From the NCBI GenBank assembly GCA_001003705.1, contig LCPQ01000013.1, positions 1 to 39,250 on the forward strand: 39,250 nucleotides of DNA, in the 5' to 3' direction. A program made the translations under genes and the position numbers. The notes beneath the pieces were generated by a model that worked only from the letters and a program-made list of their open reading frames with translations, did no database searches and had not been told where the DNA came from. The first letter of the stretch is position 1; each line of letters starts with the position of its first letter. Shown in pieces: positions 7,657 through 16,764 of this stretch. The stretch comes from Parcubacteria group bacterium GW2011_GWA2_48_9. GTDB taxonomy: Bacteria; Patescibacteriota; Patescibacteriia; UBA10025.

Positions 7657-8961
7657 CTACACCCACTCTGGCCCCTGCCTCACCAGCAATTCAGATGCTT
7701 TCAATGGTTCGGCCATCAATTCTTTTACAATCTTCTCCATCCGCGCCACTTGCGACCCTTTGACGAATACAATGTCTCCCTGAGCCAAAATGCTTTGGAT
7801 AAATCTTCCTGCCTGTTCGGGATGGTCGAATGAAGAAATTTGGGCTGAGGGCATGCCGGCCTTTTCTGCTGCCATGGCTATGATCTTCGCTTTTTCACCG
7901 ACCGTCACAAGCTGTTGGATATCTAGCGAAGCCACGTGCGCACCAACTTCCTCATGGCCTTTCACAGTCGCGTCACCGAGTTCAGCCATGTCTCCAAGGG
8001 CGGCTATCTTCTTTCCCTTAGTATACAATTCCTTCAGCGTATTGAGTCCGGCGATTGCCGCGTGTGGCGAGGAATTATAACTATCATCGATAATCCGGGT
8101 GTCCTTAATGCCTTTCATCAGATTCATCCTTCCGGGCGGAGAGGTGAACTGCTTCAATCCTTCGGCAATTTCTAGAAGGTTCAAACCGCATGCAATGCCG
8201 ACGGCAACTGCGGCGAGACCCGCGAGTACTTGATGTTGACCGAGAACTGATGGGAGATACATGGGGACACTGCTTCCGCGGTACATGACTTTAAAACTAA
8301 TCCCGCGGATATCCGAAAACTCACCCGTTGCCTCTGGTGGACCTTGGCTAATGACTGCATCGGTACCCTGTACGTCAGCGTCTTCGGAAAAGCCGAATGT
8401 GATGATCTTCGCCCGTGTTTTCTCTTTCATGGCCAGCACATGACTGTCGTCAGCATTCAAAACAGCCCAGCCGTCTTTCGGCAGATGGGAAATAATCTTC
8501 CGCTTTTCAGTAATGACCCGCTCGAATGTTTTGAAAAATTCTAGATGCACGCCGCTCACAGCCGTCACGACACCAATAGTACAGGGAACGAGTTTCGTGA
8601 GATATTCGATATCGCCTTCCTTGTCAGCCCCCATTTCTATCACCAGCACCTCCGGATACGCTGCATTTTTGCTGACAAGCTTCATCACTGCGCGCCAAAA
8701 GATGCCGAGCCATGCAAAGAGGTTTCTCCTCCCTGTCTCCTCGCCAAGAATCGCGAGTGGTACGCCAATTTCATTGTTGTAGTTCTTTACGTTCTTGCCG
8801 GTGCGAAATGACGTTTTTAACACCGCGTAGATCGCTTCTTTTGTTGAGGTCTTCCCGACGCTCCCCGTCACACCAATAACGCTCGGCTGATATTTTTTAA
8901 GTACCATCCGTGCGAACCAAGCGAGTTTCCATTCCAGAATCTTTTTCATCATAGATATCAT
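7657..8961 (-). CDS. murF: UDP-N-acetylmuramoyl-tripeptide--D-alanyl-D-alanine ligase
   Basis: GVTGSVGKTSTKEAI ATP loop, NYNNEIGVPLA, VIEMGADKEGDI, DDSYNSSPHA. Confidence 0.9.
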   Translation of the reverse strand: MISMMKKILEWKLAWFARMVLKKYQPSVIGVTGSVGKTSTKEAIYAVLKTSFRTGKNVKNYNNEIGVPLAILGEETGRRNLFAWLGIFWRAVMKLVSKNAAYPEVLVIEMGADKEGDIEYLTKLVPCTIGVVTAVSGVHLEFFKTFERVITEKRKIISHLPKDGWAVLNADDSHVLAMKEKTRAKIITFGFSEDADVQGTDAVISQGPPEATGEFSDIRGISFKVMYRGSSVPMYLPSVLGQHQVLAGLAAVAVGIACGLNLLEIAEGLKQFTSPPGRMNLMKGIKDTRIIDDSYNSSPHAAIAGLNTLKELYTKGKKIAALGDMAELGDATVKGHEEVGAHVASLDIQQLVTVGEKAKIIAMAAEKAGMPSAQISSFDHPEQAGRFIQSILAQGDIVFVKGSQVARMEKIVKELMAEPLKASELLVRQGPEWV

Positions 8962-10745
8962 TCGCCCACCTCTGCTGTGGGAGCTACACCTAGGTATGGT
9001 AACAAAAACTTGGCAATTTCACCAAAGAGCGGCGCAGCTGAACTTTCAGCAAACTGCACGTCTTTTGGCCGGTCAATTTTTGCCAGCATGACAAATGCGG
9101 GATTGTCCACGGGCGCGAATCCTATAAAGGTGCCAATAGTCTGATGCGGATCGTACCCGCGGGACCCTTCGAGAGGAATTTGTGCGGTGCCGGTCTTGCC
9201 TCCAACGAAGTATCCTTCGACGCCCGCCCGTTGACCGTGGCCTTTTTGCACGACACCCGCGAGCATTGCCGATATTTTTGCTGCGGTCTCAGCACTGACT
9301 ACTTGGCGTACTACCTGCGGTTCGGTTTTGATCCGTACATCATTAGGTTTAATTACCTCATCAACGACGTACGGCTTCATGAGTTTGCCATCGTTTGCGA
9401 GAGCGCCAAACGCCGCCAGGATTTGTAAGGGCGTTACGGTAATGCCTTGGCCGAACGATGCAGTAGCCATGTATATTTCTTTTTGTTGCGACAATGGGGA
9501 GACGTCACCGGCAGCCTCGTTGTCGAGCTGGATGCCTGTCGACTCGCCGAAGCCGAATTTTTTTACATACTCTTCAAATAGTTCAGGTCCGATCTGGCGT
9601 GCGGCAAAAATGGCACCCGTATTCAACGATTCTTCAAGTACCGTGGTCATCGGTACGACGCCATGCGCTTTGTTGTCCGAGTTGCGGATGGTGTATGTGC
9701 CGATTTCGACAGCTCCCGTATCGTCGTACGTAGTCGCAGGCGTCACTTTACCCTCATTCATTGCAGCAGCCATCGTGAGCGGTTTGAACACGGACCCCGG
9801 TTCATACGTGCCATACGTCGCGGGATTGAGGAACACGTTAATATCTTCTACCTCATTGTAAATGTTTGGGTCAAAATCTGGAGAACCACACAGTGCGAGT
9901 ATTTTCCCTGTCGAAGGCTCCATAACAATGAGCGAACCGCCTGTGGCTCCGTGCCTTGAAACAGCTGCATTTAATTCCGAGCAGGCTTTGTACTGAATTG
10001 TACGGTCAATGGTTAATACGATACTGTCGCCGTCCTGCGCTTCTTCCAGTTTCTTGCTCCCAACGGTAATGAGCCGCCCTTCAGCATCCCGATCTGCTTC
10101 GATATACCCGGCGACGCCAGCAAGCTCTGTATTCCAATATCCTTCAAGTCCGTACTGTCCCACGCGTTTGTCACCTTGAAAGCCGACAAATCCAAGCAAG
10201 TGGCTCCCGATATTTTTTTCCGGATAGTACCTGTCAGATTGGCGACGGTATCCGAGGCCCTTGAGATTAAGCGCCTTCAGCTGATCGACGACGGCTTGCT
10301 CGACATGCATCGCAACCGGCTCATAGAGATCGGCACGTTTCTGGAGACGCGGAAGAACTTCTTCTTTCTCAATTTGCAGACGGTTTACAAGGATTTCTAC
10401 GAGAGTTTCCGGATCTTCAACGTTTTGGGGAATCGCATAGACTTCGAAAAAGTCTTTGTTCGCCGCAAGTGGGAAAAGTCTGTCATCTTCATGAACAAAG
10501 ATCTCCCCCCGTTCAGGCTCGAGCTGTTCAATCAACGTGTGCTGCCCTTCAGCAAGAGCCGCGTAAAAATCGTGCTGAAATACCTGTATATACCCTAGTC
10601 GTCCTATAATCAGTATGGCAAAGACCAGCGTGAGTATGCGCACCAACTTGAGCCGGTCAAAGTGGGCTCCCCGCCTTGCACCGACGAGTGAATGCGAGTC
10701 GAGGCGGGCTTGTTTGGTTCTTCTCGATGTTCGAAAACGACGCAT
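8958..10745 (-). CDS. ftsI: Peptidoglycan transpeptidase FtsI/PBP2-type
   Basis: YEPGSVFKPLT (SxxK), SLNTG (SxN), GGKTGTAQIP (KTG); overlaps murF by 4 bp. Confidence 0.9.
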   Translation of the reverse strand: MRRFRTSRRTKQARLDSHSLVGARRGAHFDRLKLVRILTLVFAILIIGRLGYIQVFQHDFYAALAEGQHTLIEQLEPERGEIFVHEDDRLFPLAANKDFFEVYAIPQNVEDPETLVEILVNRLQIEKEEVLPRLQKRADLYEPVAMHVEQAVVDQLKALNLKGLGYRRQSDRYYPEKNIGSHLLGFVGFQGDKRVGQYGLEGYWNTELAGVAGYIEADRDAEGRLITVGSKKLEEAQDGDSIVLTIDRTIQYKACSELNAAVSRHGATGGSLIVMEPSTGKILALCGSPDFDPNIYNEVEDINVFLNPATYGTYEPGSVFKPLTMAAAMNEGKVTPATTYDDTGAVEIGTYTIRNSDNKAHGVVPMTTVLEESLNTGAIFAARQIGPELFEEYVKKFGFGESTGIQLDNEAAGDVSPLSQQKEIYMATASFGQGITVTPLQILAAFGALANDGKLMKPYVVDEVIKPNDVRIKTEPQVVRQVVSAETAAKISAMLAGVVQKGHGQRAGVEGYFVGGKTGTAQIPLEGSRGYDPHQTIGTFIGFAPVDNPAFVMLAKIDRPKDVQFAESSAAPLFGEIAKFLLPYLGVAPTAEVGE

Positions 10746-10837
10746 ACAAGATTATTAAAGGGAAAAGCGATTCACTCTACGGGCTTTCCCTCGTCTTGCT
10801 GCCTTTTTGCTCAGGATGCGGGACAGACTCACGTGCC

Positions 10838-11212
10838 CTATTTCACTGCAACAACACCGCCAACTGCCGGCAGGTATTCGATGCTCCCAGTGGCAACGAG
10901 GTTCATTTCCTTGCCCGCCTGCTCAATAGCTGCGAGAGAATGCAAATCAGCATGTTGGAGTTCGAGCTGTCTATTTTCTCTTTTCAGGGATTCATTTGCC
11001 CGCTCCAGCTCCTTGATCTCGAAACCCCCGACAGACGTCTGATTAATGACAAGAAGATAGGAAAGACCGACAAATACAACGAGTGCAAAAATAATGCCAT
11101 TCAAAATAAGTGGATCGACACTGTGTGATCCGAAGCTGAAACTGTGCGAGCCATGTCGATGATTTTCGGATATTTTTCGGGATCGAAATTGTCTTGAAAA
11201 GCGATATATCAT
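10838..11212 (-). CDS. ftsL: FtsL-like small membrane coiled-coil division protein
   Basis: One TM followed by a coiled coil (IKELERANESLKRENRQLELQ), located between rsmH and ftsI. Confidence 0.65.
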   Translation of the reverse strand: MIYRFSRQFRSRKISENHRHGSHSFSFGSHSVDPLILNGIIFALVVFVGLSYLLVINQTSVGGFEIKELERANESLKRENRQLELQHADLHSLAAIEQAGKEMNLVATGSIEYLPAVGGVVAVK

Positions 11213-12192
11213 GATATTTTTTCAGCTACCCGGAGTTTCGCACTCCGTGACGCAGGATTATGTTTTTGTTCAATGGATGAAGGACTAACAACTTTTTTCG
11301 TCAATATCCTGACGCGAGCCCGATGTCCGCATGTACACGTCGGTTGCTCAGGCGGATCAAGGCAGTCGCGGGATTCCTGGCGAAAAAAGTTCTTAACGAT
11401 CCGATCCTCGAGTGAATGGAAAGAAATAACTGCACACCTGCCGCCTACTCCTAATACGTCTATCGCTGAGGACAATCCCCGACTGAGATGTCCGAGTTCG
11501 TCATTCACCGCAATACGAATCGCTTGGAACACTTTTGTTGCGGGATGCAAGCCTCCAACCCAGGGTGTGTGTTTCGATGAGCCGAGCTTGTTCCGGATTG
11601 CCAGGAGTACGACCTCTGTAAGCTGCCGCGTACTTCGTATCATGTTCTGTCGTCTTAAACGACAGATTTCCGCGGCAATATAAGTAGAAAAATTCTCTTG
11701 ACCGTACTCCTGGAAAACCCAGATAAGTTTATCTTCCGGCCACCCGTTGACGACTTCAGCAGCCGTCAGCTTTTGTGACCGGTCAAGACGCATATCTAAT
11801 GGCTCATCACTGTCATAGGAAAACCCTCTCTCATTACTTTTGTAGTGTCTCCATGCAAGTCCGAGATCTAGGAGTACGCCATTCACGCGACCATTCATGC
11901 CCAGACGCGAGAGCACCGGACCCATTTCAGCAAATGACGCATGAACGAATTCCACCCGTCCCGCATACTGCTGTAGACGTGAACGAGATCGTTCAATACT
12001 TTTTTCGTCGCGATCAAAAGCAAATAGCTTGCCCGCTGGACCAATCAATGCGAGAATTTCCATCGCATGCCCGCCGTCCCCCACCGTACCGTCGATGAAC
12101 ACCTGGCCGGGACACGGATTAAGGAAGGAGAGAGTTTCCTTCACGAGAACCGGTTTGTGAATGAGCTCCATACAATTGGGGGATTCCCCCAT
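11209..12192 (-). CDS. rsmH: 16S rRNA (cytosine1402-N4)-methyltransferase
   Basis: HKPVLVKETLSFLNPCPGQVFIDGTVGDGGHA, GVLLDLGLAW, ISFHSLEDRIVKNFF. Confidence 0.95.
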   Translation of the reverse strand: MGESPNCMELIHKPVLVKETLSFLNPCPGQVFIDGTVGDGGHAMEILALIGPAGKLFAFDRDEKSIERSRSRLQQYAGRVEFVHASFAEMGPVLSRLGMNGRVNGVLLDLGLAWRHYKSNERGFSYDSDEPLDMRLDRSQKLTAAEVVNGWPEDKLIWVFQEYGQENFSTYIAAEICRLRRQNMIRSTRQLTEVVLLAIRNKLGSSKHTPWVGGLHPATKVFQAIRIAVNDELGHLSRGLSSAIDVLGVGGRCAVISFHSLEDRIVKNFFRQESRDCLDPPEQPTCTCGHRARVRILTKKVVSPSSIEQKHNPASRSAKLRVAEKIS

Positions 12193-12201
12193 TTAACTCG
12201 C

Positions 12202-12633
12202 TTACACTCCTAGATCCCCAAGGGCCTCTGCAATATCAGCGCTCTTTGTTTCTGTGCCTTGGCGATATTTCTCCCACGTCGCCTTATCCCACACTTCGAG
12301 ACGGTTATACAGCCCCGTTACAACGACCTGTTTCTTTAGTAGTGCGTATTTTCGTAAATAATCGGGCAACATGACTCTTCCCTGCTTGTCTATTTCGAGC
12401 GGCATCGCTCCAGCAAGCATCATACGGGCAAAAGCGCGGGTATTTGCTTTAGCAATCGGCAGTTTGGCTATACGGTCAGCAAGCTGCTTCCATTCCAACC
12501 CAGTGTAGATAAAGAGACAGTTGTCCAATCCACGAGTGACCACTGCCCCCTTCAAAAGATCCGCTCGGAAAGTCTTTGGGACCGCGAGACGGCCTTTTTC
12601 ATCTATTGAGTGATAGTATTCGCCTATAAACAT
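12202..12633 (-). CDS. mraZ: Transcriptional regulator MraZ (start corrected from 12693)
   Basis: MFIGEYYHSIDEKGRLAVPKTFR...KQGRVMLPDYLRKYA. Confidence 0.93.
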   Translation of the reverse strand: MFIGEYYHSIDEKGRLAVPKTFRADLLKGAVVTRGLDNCLFIYTGLEWKQLADRIAKLPIAKANTRAFARMMLAGAMPLEIDKQGRVMLPDYLRKYALLKKQVVVTGLYNRLEVWDKATWEKYRQGTETKSADIAEALGDLGV

Positions 12634-12689
12634 TGATGAAAGTTCCAAACAAATGGTTATTTCGAGGGACGAATGGTGTAGGTGGTTAT

Positions 12690-12756
12690 CCACTCTTTGT
12701 GATACTTATCCCCACTTTTATCCACTTCTCACCCTTATCTACCATTTTACTCCACT
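12690..12756 (-). promoter_or_regulatory. MraZ-box operator array
   Basis: On the minus strand TGG/GGG cores start every 10 bp (plus-strand CCA/CCC at 12752, 12742, 12732, 12722, 12712), with one more at 12690, directly upstream of mraZ. Confidence 0.75.
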
Positions 12757-12807
12757 TCACAACAATCGTCAACCACAACACTTTCACCTTTTGCTGGCAA
12801 GGATAGC

Positions 12808-13662
12808 TTGTCGTATCAAATAAATGCTGATAGGATGCTTCAATCGTTCATTCGGCATTCAACCTCGGAGGGTACCTTGAAAACACTACGTACGTTGTTC
12901 GCTATTGGCATACACGTGCTCGCAATGGAAACAGCCGTACAGGCAATGGATGATCCTATCTATCTGTTCGGCGATGACGCGAAGAAGGTTCTCGACTCTC
13001 TCGAGGACGCTAAGTCTGATGACTTCTTTCACATGGGCGTTCTCGCTCATAACCTGTCGTTTTCACTTAAAAACGCGAAGATGACAGACCGCGCCAAAGA
13101 ATACTTCAGCCTGGTGCGCCTCAAAGGAGGCTACACTGATACGCTGAGCGTGTATGAGTGCCTCCTGGTGCTCTTATCCATTCGCGATCAAAACATCTTC
13201 AAGAAAGGTGGCAGCTTCATCGGAGGAATTGTAGGGCTTGTGGATTCCCCAGAAGACGCTGCGAGAGAAGCATTTAAGTGTCTCTCGCGGGAGATCGGAA
13301 AGAACCCGGATAATCTCACCTTCCATTTCCTTCGTGCAACAGCTGCAGTAGAGGCCGCTGATCTACTACCTGACCTGCTACCAGTAGCTAACGAGGATCT
13401 CATAGAGATCGCATACCTGCTCGCACACCAGCCAGATGTGGACTCAAGCCACCAGTTCTTCTTTTCACTGATCAGCGCAAAGTACAGGTACCGACTTGCA
13501 AAGTCACATACCGGCAGGGTCTGGGATGCAAGGCGTCTACTCCTCGATGCACACGAATGCATGAGACATGTCGAGTTGCTCGCCCGTGGAAAGTGGCAGA
13601 AAAAAGAAGTACCTCTCTGGAATGGACGTATTGAGGAGCTTTTCAGAGAGTTAGACGACTGA
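12808..13662 (+). CDS. Conserved hypothetical, probably helical-repeat (TPR-like) protein; TTG or ATG(12835) start
   Basis: Long helical ORF with no recognised catalytic motif. Confidence 0.6.
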   Translation: MSYQINADRMLQSFIRHSTSEGTLKTLRTLFAIGIHVLAMETAVQAMDDPIYLFGDDAKKVLDSLEDAKSDDFFHMGVLAHNLSFSLKNAKMTDRAKEYFSLVRLKGGYTDTLSVYECLLVLLSIRDQNIFKKGGSFIGGIVGLVDSPEDAAREAFKCLSREIGKNPDNLTFHFLRATAAVEAADLLPDLLPVANEDLIEIAYLLAHQPDVDSSHQFFFSLISAKYRYRLAKSHTGRVWDARRLLLDAHECMRHVELLARGKWQKKEVPLWNGRIEELFRELDD

Positions 13663-13673
13663 GCAAGAAGTGT

Positions 13674-13704
13674 GGGGGCGGCCTTCTATGGTTCGCCCCC
13701 TTTT
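13674..13704 (+). terminator. Rho-independent terminator
   Basis: GGGGGCG-N13-CGCCCCC followed by TTTT. Confidence 0.65.
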
Positions 13705-13724
13705 GACTTATCCACAGGGAGGGC

Positions 13725-13754
13725 TTGACACTTCGGTTTTTCTTCGGCTATACT
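13725..13754 (+). promoter_or_regulatory. lexA promoter with candidate LexA operator in the spacer
   Basis: TTGACA - 18 bp - TATACT; spacer contains CTTCGGTTTTTCTTCGG (13731-13747). Confidence 0.75.
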
Positions 13755-13815
13755 TTCAGTGTCACTGACGGACCTCTCCCTACCCCTTATAATCCCTCAT
13801 AACCCTTTCTTAAAT

Positions 13816-14439
13816 ATGGCCCCCGTACTCCCAAAGCAAAAACAGAAAATACTGTTTTTTCTGAAACACTACATTGAGCGTCAGGGATTCGCTCCGACCC
13901 TGACTGAGATAGCTAAGGAGTTTGGCGTGTCATCGCTTGCAACGGTACATGAGCATCTTCAGTTTCTTGAAAAGAGGGGTTTTATTAAAAGAGACAAAAG
14001 TACTGCTCGCGGGATTTCAATTGTTGACCGTGAAATTCAGGATTCAGCCAACTCGGCATCAATCCTGCTTCCTCTGGTCGGCATGATTACTGCTGGTGAG
14101 CCTATCGAGGCAGTTGAGAACGTCGACGAACATATACCCATTCCGAAGGAACTCGTGGGAAATAAAAATGCCTTCCTATTAAAGGTAAAAGGAGACTCCA
14201 TGGTAGAAAGCTTGATTGCCGATGGAGATCTCGTTATCGTTGAGAAGACGGACATCGCTCGTGACGGTGATATGGTCATTGCGCTGCTTGAAGACGGTTC
14301 AGCAACTCTAAAAAAGCTTTATCATCAAAAAAACTATATTCGCCTTCAACCAGCGAATAGCGCTTATAAATCCCGTGTAGTGAAAAATGTAGTGATTCAG
14401 GGTAGAGTGATGGGAATCTTGCGTACATATCGGGGCTAG
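13816..14439 (+). CDS. lexA: LexA SOS repressor (ATG 13816 preferred over the ORF-track start, which lies at the predicted TSS)
   Basis: wHTH TLTEIAKEFGVSSLATVHEHLQFLEKRGFI; cleavage site TAGEP; GDSM Ser and ATLKKLY Lys dyad. Confidence 0.93.
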   Translation: MAPVLPKQKQKILFFLKHYIERQGFAPTLTEIAKEFGVSSLATVHEHLQFLEKRGFIKRDKSTARGISIVDREIQDSANSASILLPLVGMITAGEPIEAVENVDEHIPIPKELVGNKNAFLLKVKGDSMVESLIADGDLVIVEKTDIARDGDMVIALLEDGSATLKKLYHQKNYIRLQPANSAYKSRVVKNVVIQGRVMGILRTYRG

Positions 14440-14459
14440 TATATTTTTTTACACATTAA

Positions 14460-14476
14460 CTTCGGTTTTTCTTCGG
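14460..14476 (+). promoter_or_regulatory. Second copy of the candidate LexA operator, abutting the Y-family polymerase start
   Basis: CTTCGGTTTTTCTTCGG, identical to the lexA promoter copy (18 nt including the preceding A). Confidence 0.7.
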
Positions 14477-14477
14477 T

Positions 14478-15659
14478 ATGAAACAGCCTCACTCTCCCCT
14501 TCAAAACATTCTCTTTATAAGTCTCGACAGATTCATTGCGTCGGTGCATGAGGCTTTGCAGCCGGAACTGAGATCGCGGCCGTTATTGATTGTAACTCGG
14601 CAGCGGCCTGGCATTGTGGCAAGCGCGAATGCAAAAGCATATGCTCATGGAGTACGCTCAAACATGGCGACGGATGAGGCCAAGCAACTGTGCCCGGACT
14701 TGCAGGTACTATTTGCCGACGGCGAACAAATCACCCAATTCTCGCAAGAATTCTACCGCATTCTTCATCGTTTCTCTGAAAAAGTTGAAGCTGTGACGCT
14801 TGATGAGGCGTATGTGGACCTGACAGGCTACGAATCGCTTTGGATAGCTCCTGAATACGCCGCAATCAGGATAAAAGAAACTATCGCTAAAGAAATAGAG
14901 TGCACCGCTTCGATTGGAATTGCATCTAACAAGATAACTGCGTTTATTGCATCGAAGAGCAAAAAGCCAGACGGACTTACTGCGGTTCCATGGGGGCGTG
15001 AAGCATTGTTCCTTCATGCGCAGAATGTCGTACTTATGCCTGGGGTAGGAACCCGCATAAAAACACTGTTGAACGAAGTGGGAATATTCACCATTGGTGA
15101 TATTGCGCATACAGGGCCTGAGTATCTTCGAGCAGTATTGGGAGATTCAGCATACGCTATTATCAAATTTGCCCATGGGATAGATCACCGCCCCATACAT
15201 CACAGGATATACTCTCAATCGATTACCAGGACGCAAGCGCTGAAAAAGGCTCCTCACTACTCCTCGGTGCCGAAGATAATATCAGCGTTAGCAAAAAAAA
15301 CGGTCTTACACCTGGATATGAACAAAAGTAATGCAAGAACAATTGCTGTCAGATTGAAATTATCGGACGGCAGTACCCGTCAACGGCAGAAAACGTATTC
15401 AAGTCAGTTATATGCAAAAGATGTAGCCGCGAGCGCCCGAAGACTTTTACTCGATATGCATTATTACGAGGAGCCACTGGTGTCGGTAAGTGTACAGCTT
15501 TCACGACTTTCTTCTCATAATCATCGGGGGCAACACATATCGCAAAATTCTTTTTACCGTCTCAAGAGTATAAAAAAATCCCTTGGTTTTCTTTCGCGCC
15601 GGTTTGGCATAGAAACATCAGCATACAAGCTTCCTACTACTGCGCAGCTGTCGATTTAA
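14478..15659 (+). CDS. Y-family DNA polymerase homologue (DinB/ImuB-like) with degraded active site
   Basis: LFISLDRFIASVHEALQPELRSRPLLIV, ASANAKAYAHGVRSNM, VEAVTLDEAYVDLTG, SIGIASNKITAFIASKSKKPDG, LMPGVGTRIKTLLNEVGI. Confidence 0.9.
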   Translation: MKQPHSPLQNILFISLDRFIASVHEALQPELRSRPLLIVTRQRPGIVASANAKAYAHGVRSNMATDEAKQLCPDLQVLFADGEQITQFSQEFYRILHRFSEKVEAVTLDEAYVDLTGYESLWIAPEYAAIRIKETIAKEIECTASIGIASNKITAFIASKSKKPDGLTAVPWGREALFLHAQNVVLMPGVGTRIKTLLNEVGIFTIGDIAHTGPEYLRAVLGDSAYAIIKFAHGIDHRPIHHRIYSQSITRTQALKKAPHYSSVPKIISALAKKTVLHLDMNKSNARTIAVRLKLSDGSTRQRQKTYSSQLYAKDVAASARRLLLDMHYYEEPLVSVSVQLSRLSSHNHRGQHISQNSFYRLKSIKKSLGFLSRRFGIETSAYKLPTTAQLSI

Positions 15660-16083
15660 TTTTATATGCGGTATTTCGTCGTAACGTAATCGACGGCTCA
15701 CTTCCATAAAAAGGGGTGACAACGCTGGCATAGCTAGTACTAAGTATGTGAATTGCTTCTTTGACTGCGCCGATCGAAATATCTGGCCCGCTGCTGGAAA
15801 TACCAAGACAAGGAATTCCGATCGCATAGCTTAGGGCGTTCGCCGTGACGACACCCAAACGAATTGCTGAGAATCCTCCAGGTCCCCTTTCGACGATAAT
15901 ACCATTGACGGGCCTTTTTGACATACGGAGTGCACCGGAAAGTGTATATAGTGAACGGATAAGTGCACCTGAAGTTAGCCTTTTTTTTGAACGAATATCA
16001 TGCAGTGCGTATTTTTTTCCTCGCGAATCAAAAATGCCCAATCGGGCATGATTAAGAAAACGCGTATCGAGATACCAATACAT
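15637..16083 (-). CDS. tsaB: Short TsaB-like protein
   Basis: MYWYLDTRFLNHARLGIFD..., GIIVERGPGGFSAIRLGVVTANALSYAIGIPCLGISS. Confidence 0.75.
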   Translation of the reverse strand: MYWYLDTRFLNHARLGIFDSRGKKYALHDIRSKKRLTSGALIRSLYTLSGALRMSKRPVNGIIVERGPGGFSAIRLGVVTANALSYAIGIPCLGISSSGPDISIGAVKEAIHILSTSYASVVTPFYGSEPSITLRRNTAYKIKSTAAQ

Positions 16084-16649
16084 TATTTTTGCTTTCGAAG
16101 CGCGTCTATGACAGTGACGTGCTTATTTTCAAGAATAGTAAAAAGAAACCTATCAGTGAGGCTGTTCCGGTACTCGAATTCCTTCTTGCTCATGACAGTG
16201 TATCTGATGGCGTGATCGAAATTCTTTTTAAAGGTGTTCATGAGTCTTGCCAGCCGGGCCCGGTTCACTTTTCCGACTATTAAAAGATCCGTCTGGGCAT
16301 CCGGTATACCGGTGAAAATCCCGGAAAGGAGTAAGAGAGAAATCTTACCCATACTTCGTACGCCACGAGCTAAATCCTGTTCGAGGGTAAGCTGGGACTT
16401 GACAATCAGCGCTTTAAGTTCATGAAAAAGAATGTGTTCCTGATTTACCTTATAATACTTTTTTTGGTTTTCAATGCGGCTAACCAACAGATTGATACCT
16501 TCCAAATGCTCCAACTCTCGTCGAACAGAATTGATACGCTCACCGACTTTTCGCGTAAGTTCACGGACATAGTAGGCGCGCTCCGGATTAGTGAGAAAAA
16601 GTCGTAATAATTTTACGCGTGTTCGTGAACCAAAAAGGTGTTCAAGCAT
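16083..16649 (-). CDS. Winged-helix transcriptional regulator-like protein
   Basis: LFGSRTRVKLLRLFLTNPERAYYVRELTRKVGERINSVRRELEHLEGINLL. Confidence 0.75.
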   Translation of the reverse strand: MLEHLFGSRTRVKLLRLFLTNPERAYYVRELTRKVGERINSVRRELEHLEGINLLVSRIENQKKYYKVNQEHILFHELKALIVKSQLTLEQDLARGVRSMGKISLLLLSGIFTGIPDAQTDLLIVGKVNRARLARLMNTFKKNFDHAIRYTVMSKKEFEYRNSLTDRFLFTILENKHVTVIDALRKQK

Positions 16650-16764
16650 AATTCTTCGTATCTTGTCTAATAAGGCATGTATAGTATACTATGAAGATAT
16701 TCTATCAGCAAGGCGAACGTGCATGTACTGACAATTGGATACATGTAAATCGCACAAATAACAC

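Noticed and set aside
9328-9861. ORF-track plus-strand ORF (177 aa) inside ftsI
   Set aside because: Antisense to a strongly supported gene with catalytic motifs; no RBS or family resemblance. Same reasoning applies to most other antisense ORFs in the track.
15637-16083. TsaB pseudogene (shorter than typical)
   Set aside because: Frame is intact, N-terminal and GPGGFSAIRLGV motifs preserved, overlaps the neighbour by one base in operon style; shortness may be lineage-typical.
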